Assembly (NCBI GenBank): GCA_900550835.1
Contig: URTP01000012.1
Coordinates: 1-25,795 of the forward strand
Direction of reading: 5' to 3'
Length of the DNA: 25,795 bases
Origin: an uncultured Collinsella sp.
Lineage (GTDB): Bacteria; Actinomycetota; Coriobacteriia; Coriobacteriales; Coriobacteriaceae
The translations under genes were made by a program, and so were the position numbers. Of this stretch, positions 7,534-14,803 are shown one piece after another. The notes under the pieces were generated by a model that saw nothing but the letters and a program-made list of their open reading frames with translations, made no database searches and was not told the DNA's origin. Each line of letters begins with the position of its first letter. Position 1 is the first letter of the stretch.

Positions 7534-8634
7534 ATGGCTGCAATTTTCAATAGCCCCAGCAAGTACATCCAGGGTCCGGACGAGCTCGCCAAGCTCGGCT
7601 CCTATGTCGAGCCGCTCGGCGCTAAGGCCCTCGTCATCGTGACGCCTTCGGGCAAGAAGCGCGTCGGTGCCAAGATCGAGGGCGGTTTTGCCGAGGCTAA
7701 GGCCGAGCTGCTGTTTGAGGACTTTAACGGCGAGTGCTCCAAGGGTGAGGTCGATCGCCTGGTCGCGCTCGCTCGCGACAACGGTTGCGACATCATCGTC
7801 GGCGTCGGTGGCGGCAAGATCCTCGACACCGCGAAGGCCGTCGCCTATTACCTGGAGTCCCCGGTTATCATTTGCCCCACCATTGCTTCGTCCGATGCCC
7901 CGTGTTCGGCGCTTTCGGTGCTCTACACCGACGATGGCCAGTTCGATAAATATCTCTTCCTTAAGGCAAACCCCAACATTGTCCTGATGGATACGACGGT
8001 TATCGCGGCGAGCCCGGTGCGCCTGACGGTTTCCGGTATGGGCGATGCGCTCGCAACCTACTTTGAGGCCCAAGCGACGCATGATGCCGACGGTGGCACC
8101 TGCGCTGGCGGCAAGGGCGGCATGGCCGGTCTGGCGCTCGCCAAGCTTTGCTACGAGACGCTTATGGCCGATGGCGTCAAGGCCAAGGTCGCGCTGGAGA
8201 AGGGTGCGCTCACGCCTGCCGTCGAGCATATCATCGAGGCCAACACGCTGCTCTCCGGCATTGGCTTTGAGAGCTCGGGCCTTGCTGCTGCTCATGCCGT
8301 CCACAATGGCCTGACGATGCTGCCCGAGTGCCACGGCATGTATCACGGCGAGAAGGTCGCCTTTGGCACCATCGTCCAGCTGGTACTCGAGGATGCTCCG
8401 ACTGAGAAACTCGAGGAAGTCTTGGGCTTCTGCATTGAGCTGGGCCTGCCGGTCACGATGAAGGAGCTTGGCGTTGCCGAGGTTACGCGCGAGAAGGCCA
8501 TGATTGTTGCCGAGGCCGCGTGCGCGCCCGAGGACACCATGTGCAACATGCCGTTTGAGGTGACGCCCGAGATGGTCGCAAACGCCATCCTGGGTGCCGA
8601 CGCGCTGGGCCACTACTACCTTATGGATGAGTAA
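7534..8634 (+). CDS. gldA: Glycerol dehydrogenase (NAD-dependent)
   Basis: The enzyme oxidises glycerol to dihydroxyacetone (or the reverse) with NAD in the cytoplasm. The 366-aa length is normal for GldA. The dinucleotide-binding GVGGGKILDTAKA lies at 90-102, CPTIASSDAPCSALSV at 114-129, and the metal ligands are D171 (GMGDAL), H254 (AAAHAVH) and H271 (MYHGEK), close to positions 173, 256 and 274 of the characterised Bacillus enzyme. The ATG follows a weak ribosome site (AATGGGA), which is poor for this genome. It lies 24 bases after the preceding terminator run, so its promoter must be close to or inside that region, or expression depends on read-through. It has its own terminator and a diverged tandem paralogue follows. 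Confidence 0.93.
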   Translation: MAAIFNSPSKYIQGPDELAKLGSYVEPLGAKALVIVTPSGKKRVGAKIEGGFAEAKAELLFEDFNGECSKGEVDRLVALARDNGCDIIVGVGGGKILDTAKAVAYYLESPVIICPTIASSDAPCSALSVLYTDDGQFDKYLFLKANPNIVLMDTTVIAASPVRLTVSGMGDALATYFEAQATHDADGGTCAGGKGGMAGLALAKLCYETLMADGVKAKVALEKGALTPAVEHIIEANTLLSGIGFESSGLAAAHAVHNGLTMLPECHGMYHGEKVAFGTIVQLVLEDAPTEKLEEVLGFCIELGLPVTMKELGVAEVTREKAMIVAEAACAPEDTMCNMPFEVTPEMVANAILGADALGHYYLMDE

Positions 8635-8645
8635 ACTAAGCTAAG

Positions 8646-8682
8646 GAAGGGGCAAAGCCAACAGATGGCTTTGCCCCTTTTT
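8646..8682 (+). terminator. Rho-independent terminator of gldA
   Basis: AAGGGGCAAAGCCA (8647-8660) pairs with TGGCTTTGCCCCTT around a short loop, followed by TTTTTG. Confidence 0.93.
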
Positions 8683-8686
8683 GCTA

Positions 8687-8717
8687 TGGTGCAAAGGGGT
8701 CAGGTTACTTTGCACCA
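8687..8717. repeat. REP-like palindrome with GGGTCAGGTTA loop
   Basis: TGGTGCAAAG (8687-8696) and CTTTGCACCA (8708-8717) are perfect inverted arms. The central AAAGGGGTCAGGTTACTTT resembles the centre of the palindrome at 1343-1377 (AAAGGGGACAGGTACCTTT on the minus strand), although the outer arms differ. Confidence 0.65.
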
Positions 8718-8747
8718 ATCGGTGTTTGATGAAGGGCGGATTCTCGT

Positions 8748-9815
8748 ATGGCGCTTCCTATGGTTTATGGCGGTCCCGGCCGGTATGTTCAGGGGCCGGG
8801 CGAACTTTCGCGTCAGGGCAGGTATTTGTCATGGTTGGGCTGCGCTGCCTATGTCTTGTTTGACCAGGGCACCGAGGATCGGCTGTGCAGGCAGATCGTC
8901 GATGGATTTCTGGATGAAGATCTAAGCGAGCCGTTCTTTAAGATTTATAACGGTCCGTGTACGGAAGGGGCCGTTGTCGGAATGGCTCAGGAAGCCCAGG
9001 CCGAGTATTGCGACATGGTGGTGGGCATTGGCGGCGGCAAGATGCTCGATATCGCCAAGGCCGTTGCGTTTTATGCCGAGCTGCCGTTGTGCGTATGCCC
9101 CACGGCGGCTTCGATGGACGGTCCGTGCAGCGCGATTTCGGTGCTGTATCACGAGGATGGGTCGTTCGACCGTTACCTGATGCTCGAGAAGAATCCAGAC
9201 CTGGTCGTGGTCGATACCAACGTGGTCGCGGCGGCCCCACTGCGTATGACGGTCGCTGGTATGGGCGATGCGCTGGCAACGTACTTCGAGGCGCGTTCGT
9301 GCGCCGCGGCGCACGGCGCCAACGAGCACGGTGGCGCGCCGGGGCACTTGGCCCTGGTTGCGGCTCGTGCCTGCTACGACACACTTATGGAGTGCGGTGT
9401 CGCTGCCAAGCGCGATCTCAAAAAGGGCCGTATATCGCCGGCGGTTGAGCGCCTGATCGAGTGCAACATCCTGCTTTCGGGCGTTGGCTTTGAGAGCGGT
9501 GGCTTGGGGTTGGGGCATGCCATCGCCCACGGCCTGACGATTTTGCCCGAGTGCAAGGCTATGCACGGCGAGGCCGTGGCGTTTGGTCTGGTGGTCCAGC
9601 TTCGTCTGGAGCGTGCGCCCGAGCTTGAACAGGTGCTCGAGTTTTGTCAGCGCGTCGGTCTGCCGACGACGCTCGAGGAGCTGGGCCTTGGCGAGATTTC
9701 CGATGCCGACCTGATGAGCGTTGCGGATGCGGCCTTAAGAAACGAACGCAATATGGCCAACGAGCAGGCCAAGGTGACCAAGCAAAAGCTCGTCGAGCTC
9801 ATGCGCGAGGCATAG
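8748..9815 (+). CDS. Second glycerol dehydrogenase-like enzyme, tandem paralogue
   Basis: This 355-aa protein aligns along its whole length with the preceding GldA, sharing YGGPGRYVQGPGEL-type starts, GIGGGKMLDIAKAVAFY (93-109), CPTAASMDGPCSAISV and GMGDALATYFEA. All three metal ligands are kept: D174, H257 and H273. The residues between 30 and 70 and the C-terminal 30 residues are the most diverged, so substrate or cofactor preference may differ. It begins at ATG 8748 with AAGGGCGG upstream. The pair most likely arose by tandem duplication, and a REP-like palindrome sits between the copies. It could act on another small diol or hydroxyketone, which the sequence does not settle. Confidence 0.85.
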   Translation: MALPMVYGGPGRYVQGPGELSRQGRYLSWLGCAAYVLFDQGTEDRLCRQIVDGFLDEDLSEPFFKIYNGPCTEGAVVGMAQEAQAEYCDMVVGIGGGKMLDIAKAVAFYAELPLCVCPTAASMDGPCSAISVLYHEDGSFDRYLMLEKNPDLVVVDTNVVAAAPLRMTVAGMGDALATYFEARSCAAAHGANEHGGAPGHLALVAARACYDTLMECGVAAKRDLKKGRISPAVERLIECNILLSGVGFESGGLGLGHAIAHGLTILPECKAMHGEAVAFGLVVQLRLERAPELEQVLEFCQRVGLPTTLEELGLGEISDADLMSVADAALRNERNMANEQAKVTKQKLVELMREA

Positions 9816-9846
9816 CTTGGCGCTTGATCGACCTTGTGCAATCGGG

Positions 9847-9875
9847 GCGGCGATAGGCCATAGGCTATTTGCCGC
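9847..9875 (+). terminator. Possible weak terminator hairpin
   Basis: GCGGC...GCCGC (9847-9851 / 9871-9875) with an inner ATAG/CTAT pairing forms an interrupted stem after the second gldA-like gene. It lacks a T-run, so termination is uncertain. Confidence 0.35.
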
Positions 9876-9895
9876 AAAGGTGCTCCGCGTGTAAT

Positions 9896-9926
9896 TTGCC
9901 CGAGGCACGGGCCGATAGCGTATTAT
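9896..9926 (+). promoter_or_regulatory. Candidate sigma-70 promoter of the ferredoxin gene
   Basis: TTGCCC (9896-9901) and TATTAT (9921-9926) are separated by 19 bases and lie 40 bases before the start codon. The spacing is longer than ideal. Confidence 0.4.
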
Positions 9927-9966
9927 TATCTCTTGCTTGTTTGCACTGCTCAGGGAGGGGCCGCGC

Positions 9967-11220
9967 ATGGCGCAGGAACACGATCTGTTTGATGACATTA
10001 TCGAGATCAGCAAGGGTTTCGACTTTCTTAAAAACCCGCTTGGCGGCGTGACCGACGCGCTCGATCCGTCGGCGCCGCAGTGGAATCCTGCCGACTACAA
10101 GGAGCGTCCGCGCGGCAACACGATTCCGTGTCTGACCTGCAAAAACGAAAAGAGCGGCTGCACCGCGTGCATGGACGCGTGCCCGGTCAACGCCATCGAG
10201 GTCGAGGAAGACGCCATCGAGATCCTCGATACCTGCCGCAAGTGCGGCCTGTGCGCTGCCGCCTGTCCGACTGAGGCGATTATTTCGCCGCGTCTGGCGC
10301 CCAAAAACCTGTATGACGACATTGTCTCGGCAGCTACGAGCCACGAGACCGCCTACGTCACCTGCACGCGCGCCCTTAAGCGCATGCCGCGCGAGAACGA
10401 GGTCGTCGTTGCCTGCGTGGGCGATATTACAGCCGAGACCTGGTTCTCGGTACTGGCGGACTATCCCAACGTGAGTGTGTACCTGCCGTTGGGCGTGTGC
10501 GATAAATGCCGCAACACCGGCGGTGAGGACATTCTGGGCGAGGCCATCGCTACCGCCGAGGAGTGGGCCGGTACGGGCATGGGCCTGGAGGTCGACCCCA
10601 AGAGCCTCAAGTGCCATAAGCGCCGCGAGTACGAGCGTAAGGAGTACATGGAAAAGATCGCCCGCACCACGGGCCTTACCGTGACCAAACTCAACCCGGC
10701 AACGGCGGCACTGGCCTCGGTGACGCAGAAGCTCAAAGTCCATCGCCATCAGATTACTCAGTTGGAGCGTACGCTCAACACCATGTGCGGCACCACGACG
10801 ACCAAGCGTCGCCGTTCGCTCACGCACGGGCGGCAGCTGGTGCTCTCGACGCTGCAAAACCACCCCGAGCTTGCCCAGAACATGCAGGTGAACACGCCTG
10901 AGTGCGATTTTGACAAGTGCACGTCGTGTGGCGAGTGCGTCAATGTATGTCCCACGTTCGCCTGCGATTTGGTGGGAAGCGGCCGCTTTGCGTTGGAGTC
11001 CACGTATTGTTTGGGCTGCGGTGCCTGCGTCAAGGTGTGCCCCGAGCATGCGCTCAAGTTAGTTGAACATGACGCGTCCAATCTGGTCGTCGTCGATCCC
11101 GAAGCCGAGGAAAAGGCCGCCCAGAAGGCGAAGGCTCACGAAGAAGCTGAGAAGGTCAAGGCCGAGGCAAAGGCCAAGCTTGACAAGATGCTCGACCAGG
11201 TGGAAAAGCTCGCGGACTAG
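9967..11220 (+). CDS. Multi-cluster 4Fe-4S ferredoxin-type protein
   Basis: This 417-aa soluble protein should carry electrons between redox partners. The N-terminal cluster-binding block has C55, C58, C65, C68, C72 and C90, C93, C96, C100 (CRKCGLCAAACP). The C-terminal block has C318, C321, C324, C328 and C348, C351, C354, C358, a normal 2[4Fe-4S] pair. Between them (~125-235) is a domain with VVVACVGDIT and a VCDKC motif at 178-181 that may form or sense another cluster. Residues 378-417 are a charged Ala/Lys/Glu helix, probably a coiled-coil tail. The ATG 9967 is preceded by GGGAGGGG, which favours it over an upstream TTG. The partner enzymes are not identifiable from the neighbours. No signal or membrane segment is seen. 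Confidence 0.82.
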   Translation: MAQEHDLFDDIIEISKGFDFLKNPLGGVTDALDPSAPQWNPADYKERPRGNTIPCLTCKNEKSGCTACMDACPVNAIEVEEDAIEILDTCRKCGLCAAACPTEAIISPRLAPKNLYDDIVSAATSHETAYVTCTRALKRMPRENEVVVACVGDITAETWFSVLADYPNVSVYLPLGVCDKCRNTGGEDILGEAIATAEEWAGTGMGLEVDPKSLKCHKRREYERKEYMEKIARTTGLTVTKLNPATAALASVTQKLKVHRHQITQLERTLNTMCGTTTTKRRRSLTHGRQLVLSTLQNHPELAQNMQVNTPECDFDKCTSCGECVNVCPTFACDLVGSGRFALESTYCLGCGACVKVCPEHALKLVEHDASNLVVVDPEAEEKAAQKAKAHEEAEKVKAEAKAKLDKMLDQVEKLAD

Positions 11221-11250
11221 TCAGCGAGCTCTATCTCTGCTTCATTCGTG

Positions 11251-11288
11251 CCGCCGTGGCGTCTGGGTTCGCCCAGATGCTGCGGCGG
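11251..11288. terminator. 17-bp hairpin with TTCG tetraloop between the ferredoxin gene and ychF
   Basis: CCGCCGTGGCGTCTGGG (11251-11267), TTCG, then CCCAGATGCTGCGGCGG (11272-11288) pair throughout, with three G-T pairs. There is no T-run; CGCTATACTT follows. It may end the ferredoxin transcript or shape the ychF promoter, which it overlaps. Confidence 0.6.
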
Positions 11289-11297
11289 CGCTATACT
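11268..11297 (+). promoter_or_regulatory. Candidate promoter of ychF
   Basis: TTCGCC (11268-11273) and TATACT (11292-11297) have an 18-base spacer. The -35 falls in the loop and 3' arm of the 11251-11288 hairpin. The start codon is about 40 bases downstream. Confidence 0.4.
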
Positions 11298-11334
11298 TAT
11301 GCAGTTTGAAATGCCTGTACCAAAAGGAGCTGTC

Positions 11335-12411
<1,077 letters not shown>

Positions 12412-12422
12412 GGACGACGCAT

Positions 12423-12806
12423 ATGTTTAAATATGGCAAAAAAGCTGGCTACATGGGTATTGCGTTGCTCGTACTTGCGGTGATTCCGCTGGTGGTTGCA
12501 GCGTGTGTTATCCCCAACATTGGTCCCGAGGTGGCAACGAAGTTTAACGCGGCCGGTGAGGTGACGCGCTGGGGCAAGAGCTACGAGCTGCTGGCGCTGC
12601 CGGTGCTCAACCTGCTGCTGAGCGTGGCGACGTACTTTACGGCAGGACGTCAGGCTAAAAACAATGATGACTCCGCCGCCATGGCGCGCATCGTGTGCGA
12701 GCGCTACCTGCGAAACGGCTGCATCACGGGCGTGTTCCTCAACGTAATCAACGTCTACTTTATGTATTCGGCGATAACCGGCACGGGCTTTGGCTTTGGT
12801 TTCTAG
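12423..12806 (+). CDS. Small membrane protein, DUF1648-like
   Basis: This 127-aa protein has three predicted membrane helices (~10-32, 53-73, 99-120). Between the first two lies KFNAAGEVTRWGKSYELLALP, resembling the 'HFN..G..d.w.sk......P' signature of DUF1648, a domain found in SdpI-type immunity proteins and in small standalone membrane proteins. It follows ychF by 11 bases with AAGGAC as ribosome site, so it is probably co-transcribed. Only this one module is present, without the larger SdpI domain. Its function is unknown; the C-terminus is Gly/Phe-rich (TGFGFGF). Confidence 0.7.
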   Translation: MFKYGKKAGYMGIALLVLAVIPLVVAACVIPNIGPEVATKFNAAGEVTRWGKSYELLALPVLNLLLSVATYFTAGRQAKNNDDSAAMARIVCERYLRNGCITGVFLNVINVYFMYSAITGTGFGFGF

Positions 12807-12815
12807 CTTGTCCTT

Positions 12816-13205
12816 TTAGGCAACGAGCCTGCACGCATATTCAATGGCTGCTGCGAGGCCGCCGCTCGATCGTGGTTTAAAGACCATATCGGCGGCGGCC
12901 TCGTTTTCGTATCCGGAACCGCGGAGGGCGAGTGCGATACCGGCTTCTAAAAGGAGCGGCAGGCCGCGTTGGCTGGTTGCGATTACGGCAGCCTGATTGA
13001 GCGAGCGGCTGTGCGCTTGGCATTGGATGGCAAGTTCGCCTTGCGCCGGGCAAGGGACCAGAACGGCGGCGACGCGACTTGATAGCAATGCAAATGCTGT
13101 GCGCTCATCGGGCGAAAGACATTCTGCTTCAACGACGACGAGCTTGGGCGGTGCGCTGTTTGTGCGAAGCGTGGCTCGGTACGTGCGGACCGAAGAACCC
13201 GACAT
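12816..13205 (-). CDS. Small protein of unknown function, divergent from the XRE regulator
   Basis: This 129-aa protein starts MSGSSVRTYRATL at ATG 13205, six bases after CAGGAG. It alternates short beta-like and helical segments (KLVVVEAECLS, TAFALLSSRVAAVLVPCP, SQRGLPLLLEAGIALALRG) with no clear membrane helix, signal peptide or catalytic motif. Its promoter must lie in the 24-bp palindrome shared with the XRE gene, and its 3' end overlaps a plus-strand terminator hairpin. A two-gene regulator-target unit is likely. Whether it is a toxin, a ligand-binding partner or something else cannot be told from the sequence. Confidence 0.6.
   Translation of the reverse strand: MSGSSVRTYRATLRTNSAPPKLVVVEAECLSPDERTAFALLSSRVAAVLVPCPAQGELAIQCQAHSRSLNQAAVIATSQRGLPLLLEAGIALALRGSGYENEAAADMVFKPRSSGGLAAAIEYACRLVA
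12855..12907 (+). terminator. Long hairpin terminator for the ychF transcript, inside a minus-strand gene end
   Basis: GAGGCCGCCG (12855-12864) pairs with CGGCGGCCTC (12893-12902), with inner CGAT/ATCG and TGGT/ACCA pairs, followed by GTTTTCGT. It overlaps the last ~30 codons of the convergent minus-strand gene. Confidence 0.6.
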
Positions 13206-13228
13206 AGAAAACTCCTGTGTATTCGGCA

Positions 13229-13252
13229 AAACGTAAACTATAGTTTACGTTT
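13229..13252. promoter_or_regulatory. Perfect 24-bp palindromic operator between divergent genes
   Basis: AAACGTAAACTA and its exact reverse complement abut to form a 24-bp palindrome with TATAGT at the centre, usable as a -10 box on either strand. It lies 24 bases before the minus-strand gene and 30 before the XRE gene. The natural reading is an autoregulatory operator for the small XRE protein. Confidence 0.75.
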
Positions 13253-13281
13253 ATGTTCGGCTCCATTTCAAACTCGTCTGC

Positions 13282-13500
13282 ATGGACGAACGTGCTAAAC
13301 AGATTCTTGGCAGGCGGGTCGAAGAGACACGCAGGGACCTTGGTATCTCCAAGGTTGATTTTTGTGTGGCGACAGGAATCAGCCGACCCTACCTCGACCG
13401 AATCGAAGATGGGACGGCAAATTTCACGCTCAAGGTTCTATTTAAGATCGCGCCCGCCCTTGGCATGACGGTGTCAGAGCTTCTCGAGGGTATCGAATAG
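13282..13500 (+). CDS. Small XRE-family DNA-binding regulator
   Basis: This 72-aa protein is a single helix-turn-helix of the Cro/C1 type: an ILGRRVEETRRDLGISKVDF helix, the turn and recognition helix around VATGISRPYLDRIEDG (residues ~30-45), then LKVLFKIAPALGMTVSELLEG. There is no other domain. The start ATG at 13282 has no clear ribosome site, so translation may be weak or from a short leader. The perfect palindrome 30 bases upstream is the likely binding site, so it should repress itself and the divergent 129-aa gene. Antitoxin-type XRE proteins have this size, but no toxin is evident. Confidence 0.85.
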   Translation: MDERAKQILGRRVEETRRDLGISKVDFCVATGISRPYLDRIEDGTANFTLKVLFKIAPALGMTVSELLEGIE

Positions 13501-13522
13501 GGGATATCCGTCGACAACTGAA

Positions 13523-14536
13523 TTAGACCATTGGGATGCGGTCGTGGTTGACTTGGCTGTAGAACAGGCGCTGGATCTCGGCGGCATCGCGTGACTGGCC
13601 GAGTGCCCACATGGTTTTGGCCACGAGCGTCTCGGTTGTCATATCGTCGCCGCGCAGAATGCCCGGATGATCGGCGTAAGCACGGCCGACCTCATAAACG
13701 CCCAGATCGAGGCCCTCTTCGGGGACCTGCGTGGTCATAACGACGGTGCGGCCCGAATCGACCCAGCGGAAAATTGTCTCCTGGAATGACTCGCCGGACT
13801 CGCCAAACTCGGGAATACCGCCAATGCCAAAGGTCTCCAGAATCACGGCGTCGTAGCTATCGGCAAGGGCGTCGAGGATGCCCGGGTTTACGCCGGGCGT
13901 AAGCTTGAGTACAAATACGCGCGGGTCGATGCTGTCGTAGAAACGAACCGGGTTCTCGTTCTGGTGAGTGCCATGGAGTCCGTTGCGAACGATGCGGTCG
14001 TTGCGGATATAGGCAATGGGCGGATAGTTGACGCTAATGAACGCGTTAAAGCTCATGGTACGCTGCTTGCGGGCGCGCGTGCCGGCAATGGCGACGCCGC
14101 CAAACACAATCGAGACATCGTGCGAGTGCTCGTCGAGCGCATAGAGCAGGCTCTGGTACAGGTTGAGCTTGGCGTCGGTAAAGGGATTGCCCATGGGCTT
14201 TTGCGAGCCGGTGAGCACGATGGGCTTGGGGCTGTCCTGAATCAGGTAGGAAAGCGCTGCCGCGGTGTAGCTCATGGTGTCGGTACCGTGCAGAATCACG
14301 AAGCCGTCGTGGTCGGCATAACCCTCGACGATGACGTCGCGGATACGCATCCAGTCACTGGGGCGCATATTGGTGCTGTCGATGTTCATGGGCTGCACGA
14401 CGTCGAGCTCGCAGAGGCCCGAGATCTCGGGGACGCTCTGGGCGAGCTCCTCACCGGTCAGGGCGGGGGAGAGGCCATTGCCGTCCTCGGTCGATGCGAT
14501 GGTGCCGCCCGTGGCGATGAGAAGGATGCGCTTCAT
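13523..14536 (-). CDS. ansA: Cytoplasmic (type I) L-asparaginase
   Basis: The enzyme hydrolyses L-asparagine to aspartate and ammonia. It begins MKRILLIATGGTIAS, with the catalytic threonine T12 in the GGTIAS motif, and has the second catalytic block LHGTDTMSYTA (T85, D86) at 82-92. VLTGSQKPMG at 107-116 is also typical. It is 337 aa, normal for AnsA, and has no signal peptide, so it acts in the cytoplasm. ATG 14536 is preceded by AGGAAT. The frame extends 24 codons further upstream without a good site or conservation. It is a single-gene unit, convergent with the XRE gene and divergent from guaA. Confidence 0.93.
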   Translation of the reverse strand: MKRILLIATGGTIASTEDGNGLSPALTGEELAQSVPEISGLCELDVVQPMNIDSTNMRPSDWMRIRDVIVEGYADHDGFVILHGTDTMSYTAAALSYLIQDSPKPIVLTGSQKPMGNPFTDAKLNLYQSLLYALDEHSHDVSIVFGGVAIAGTRARKQRTMSFNAFISVNYPPIAYIRNDRIVRNGLHGTHQNENPVRFYDSIDPRVFVLKLTPGVNPGILDALADSYDAVILETFGIGGIPEFGESGESFQETIFRWVDSGRTVVMTTQVPEEGLDLGVYEVGRAYADHPGILRGDDMTTETLVAKTMWALGQSRDAAEIQRLFYSQVNHDRIPMV

Positions 14537-14587
14537 GCTGGTATTCCTATCGTATTTGCCGCCGCAGAGGCGGAGTCGTTCGGCAGT

Positions 14588-14615
14588 ATTGTGGCACAGG
14601 GCGTCCAATGTTCAA
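14588..14615 (-). promoter_or_regulatory. Candidate promoter of ansA
   Basis: On the minus strand, TTGAAC (14610-14615) and CACAAT (14588-14593) have a 16-base spacer, about 50 bases before the ansA start. Confidence 0.4.
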
Positions 14616-14616
14616 A

Positions 14617-14638
14617 CGTATTACATCATCTGTAACGT
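14617..14638. promoter_or_regulatory. Imperfect palindrome between ansA and guaA
   Basis: ACGTATTACA-TCATC-TGTAACGT is an inverted repeat with one extra base in the left arm, directly upstream of the ansA -35. It is a plausible operator; no regulator can be named. Confidence 0.35.
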
Positions 14639-14803
14639 GTAGTATCACTCCAATTGCCGTCAAATAGGGCCCCGGTCGTGCGTTTGCCGTGCGCTGATGG
14701 CTGCGAGGGACGAGAAACCCCATATAACGTGTACACTATGAAAGTTATTTTCGTTCATTCACGCGGGTGGGCACCGGCTCCCCGCCAACAAGAGGGGGAA
14801 ACC

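Noticed and set aside
7516..8613. Minus-strand open frame opposite gldA
   Set aside because: Antisense shadow; the plus strand has the complete glycerol dehydrogenase motifs.
14640..14803. Purine (guanine) riboswitch upstream of guaA
   Set aside because: I looked for the conserved three-way-junction loops of the purine aptamer and did not find them in this leader.
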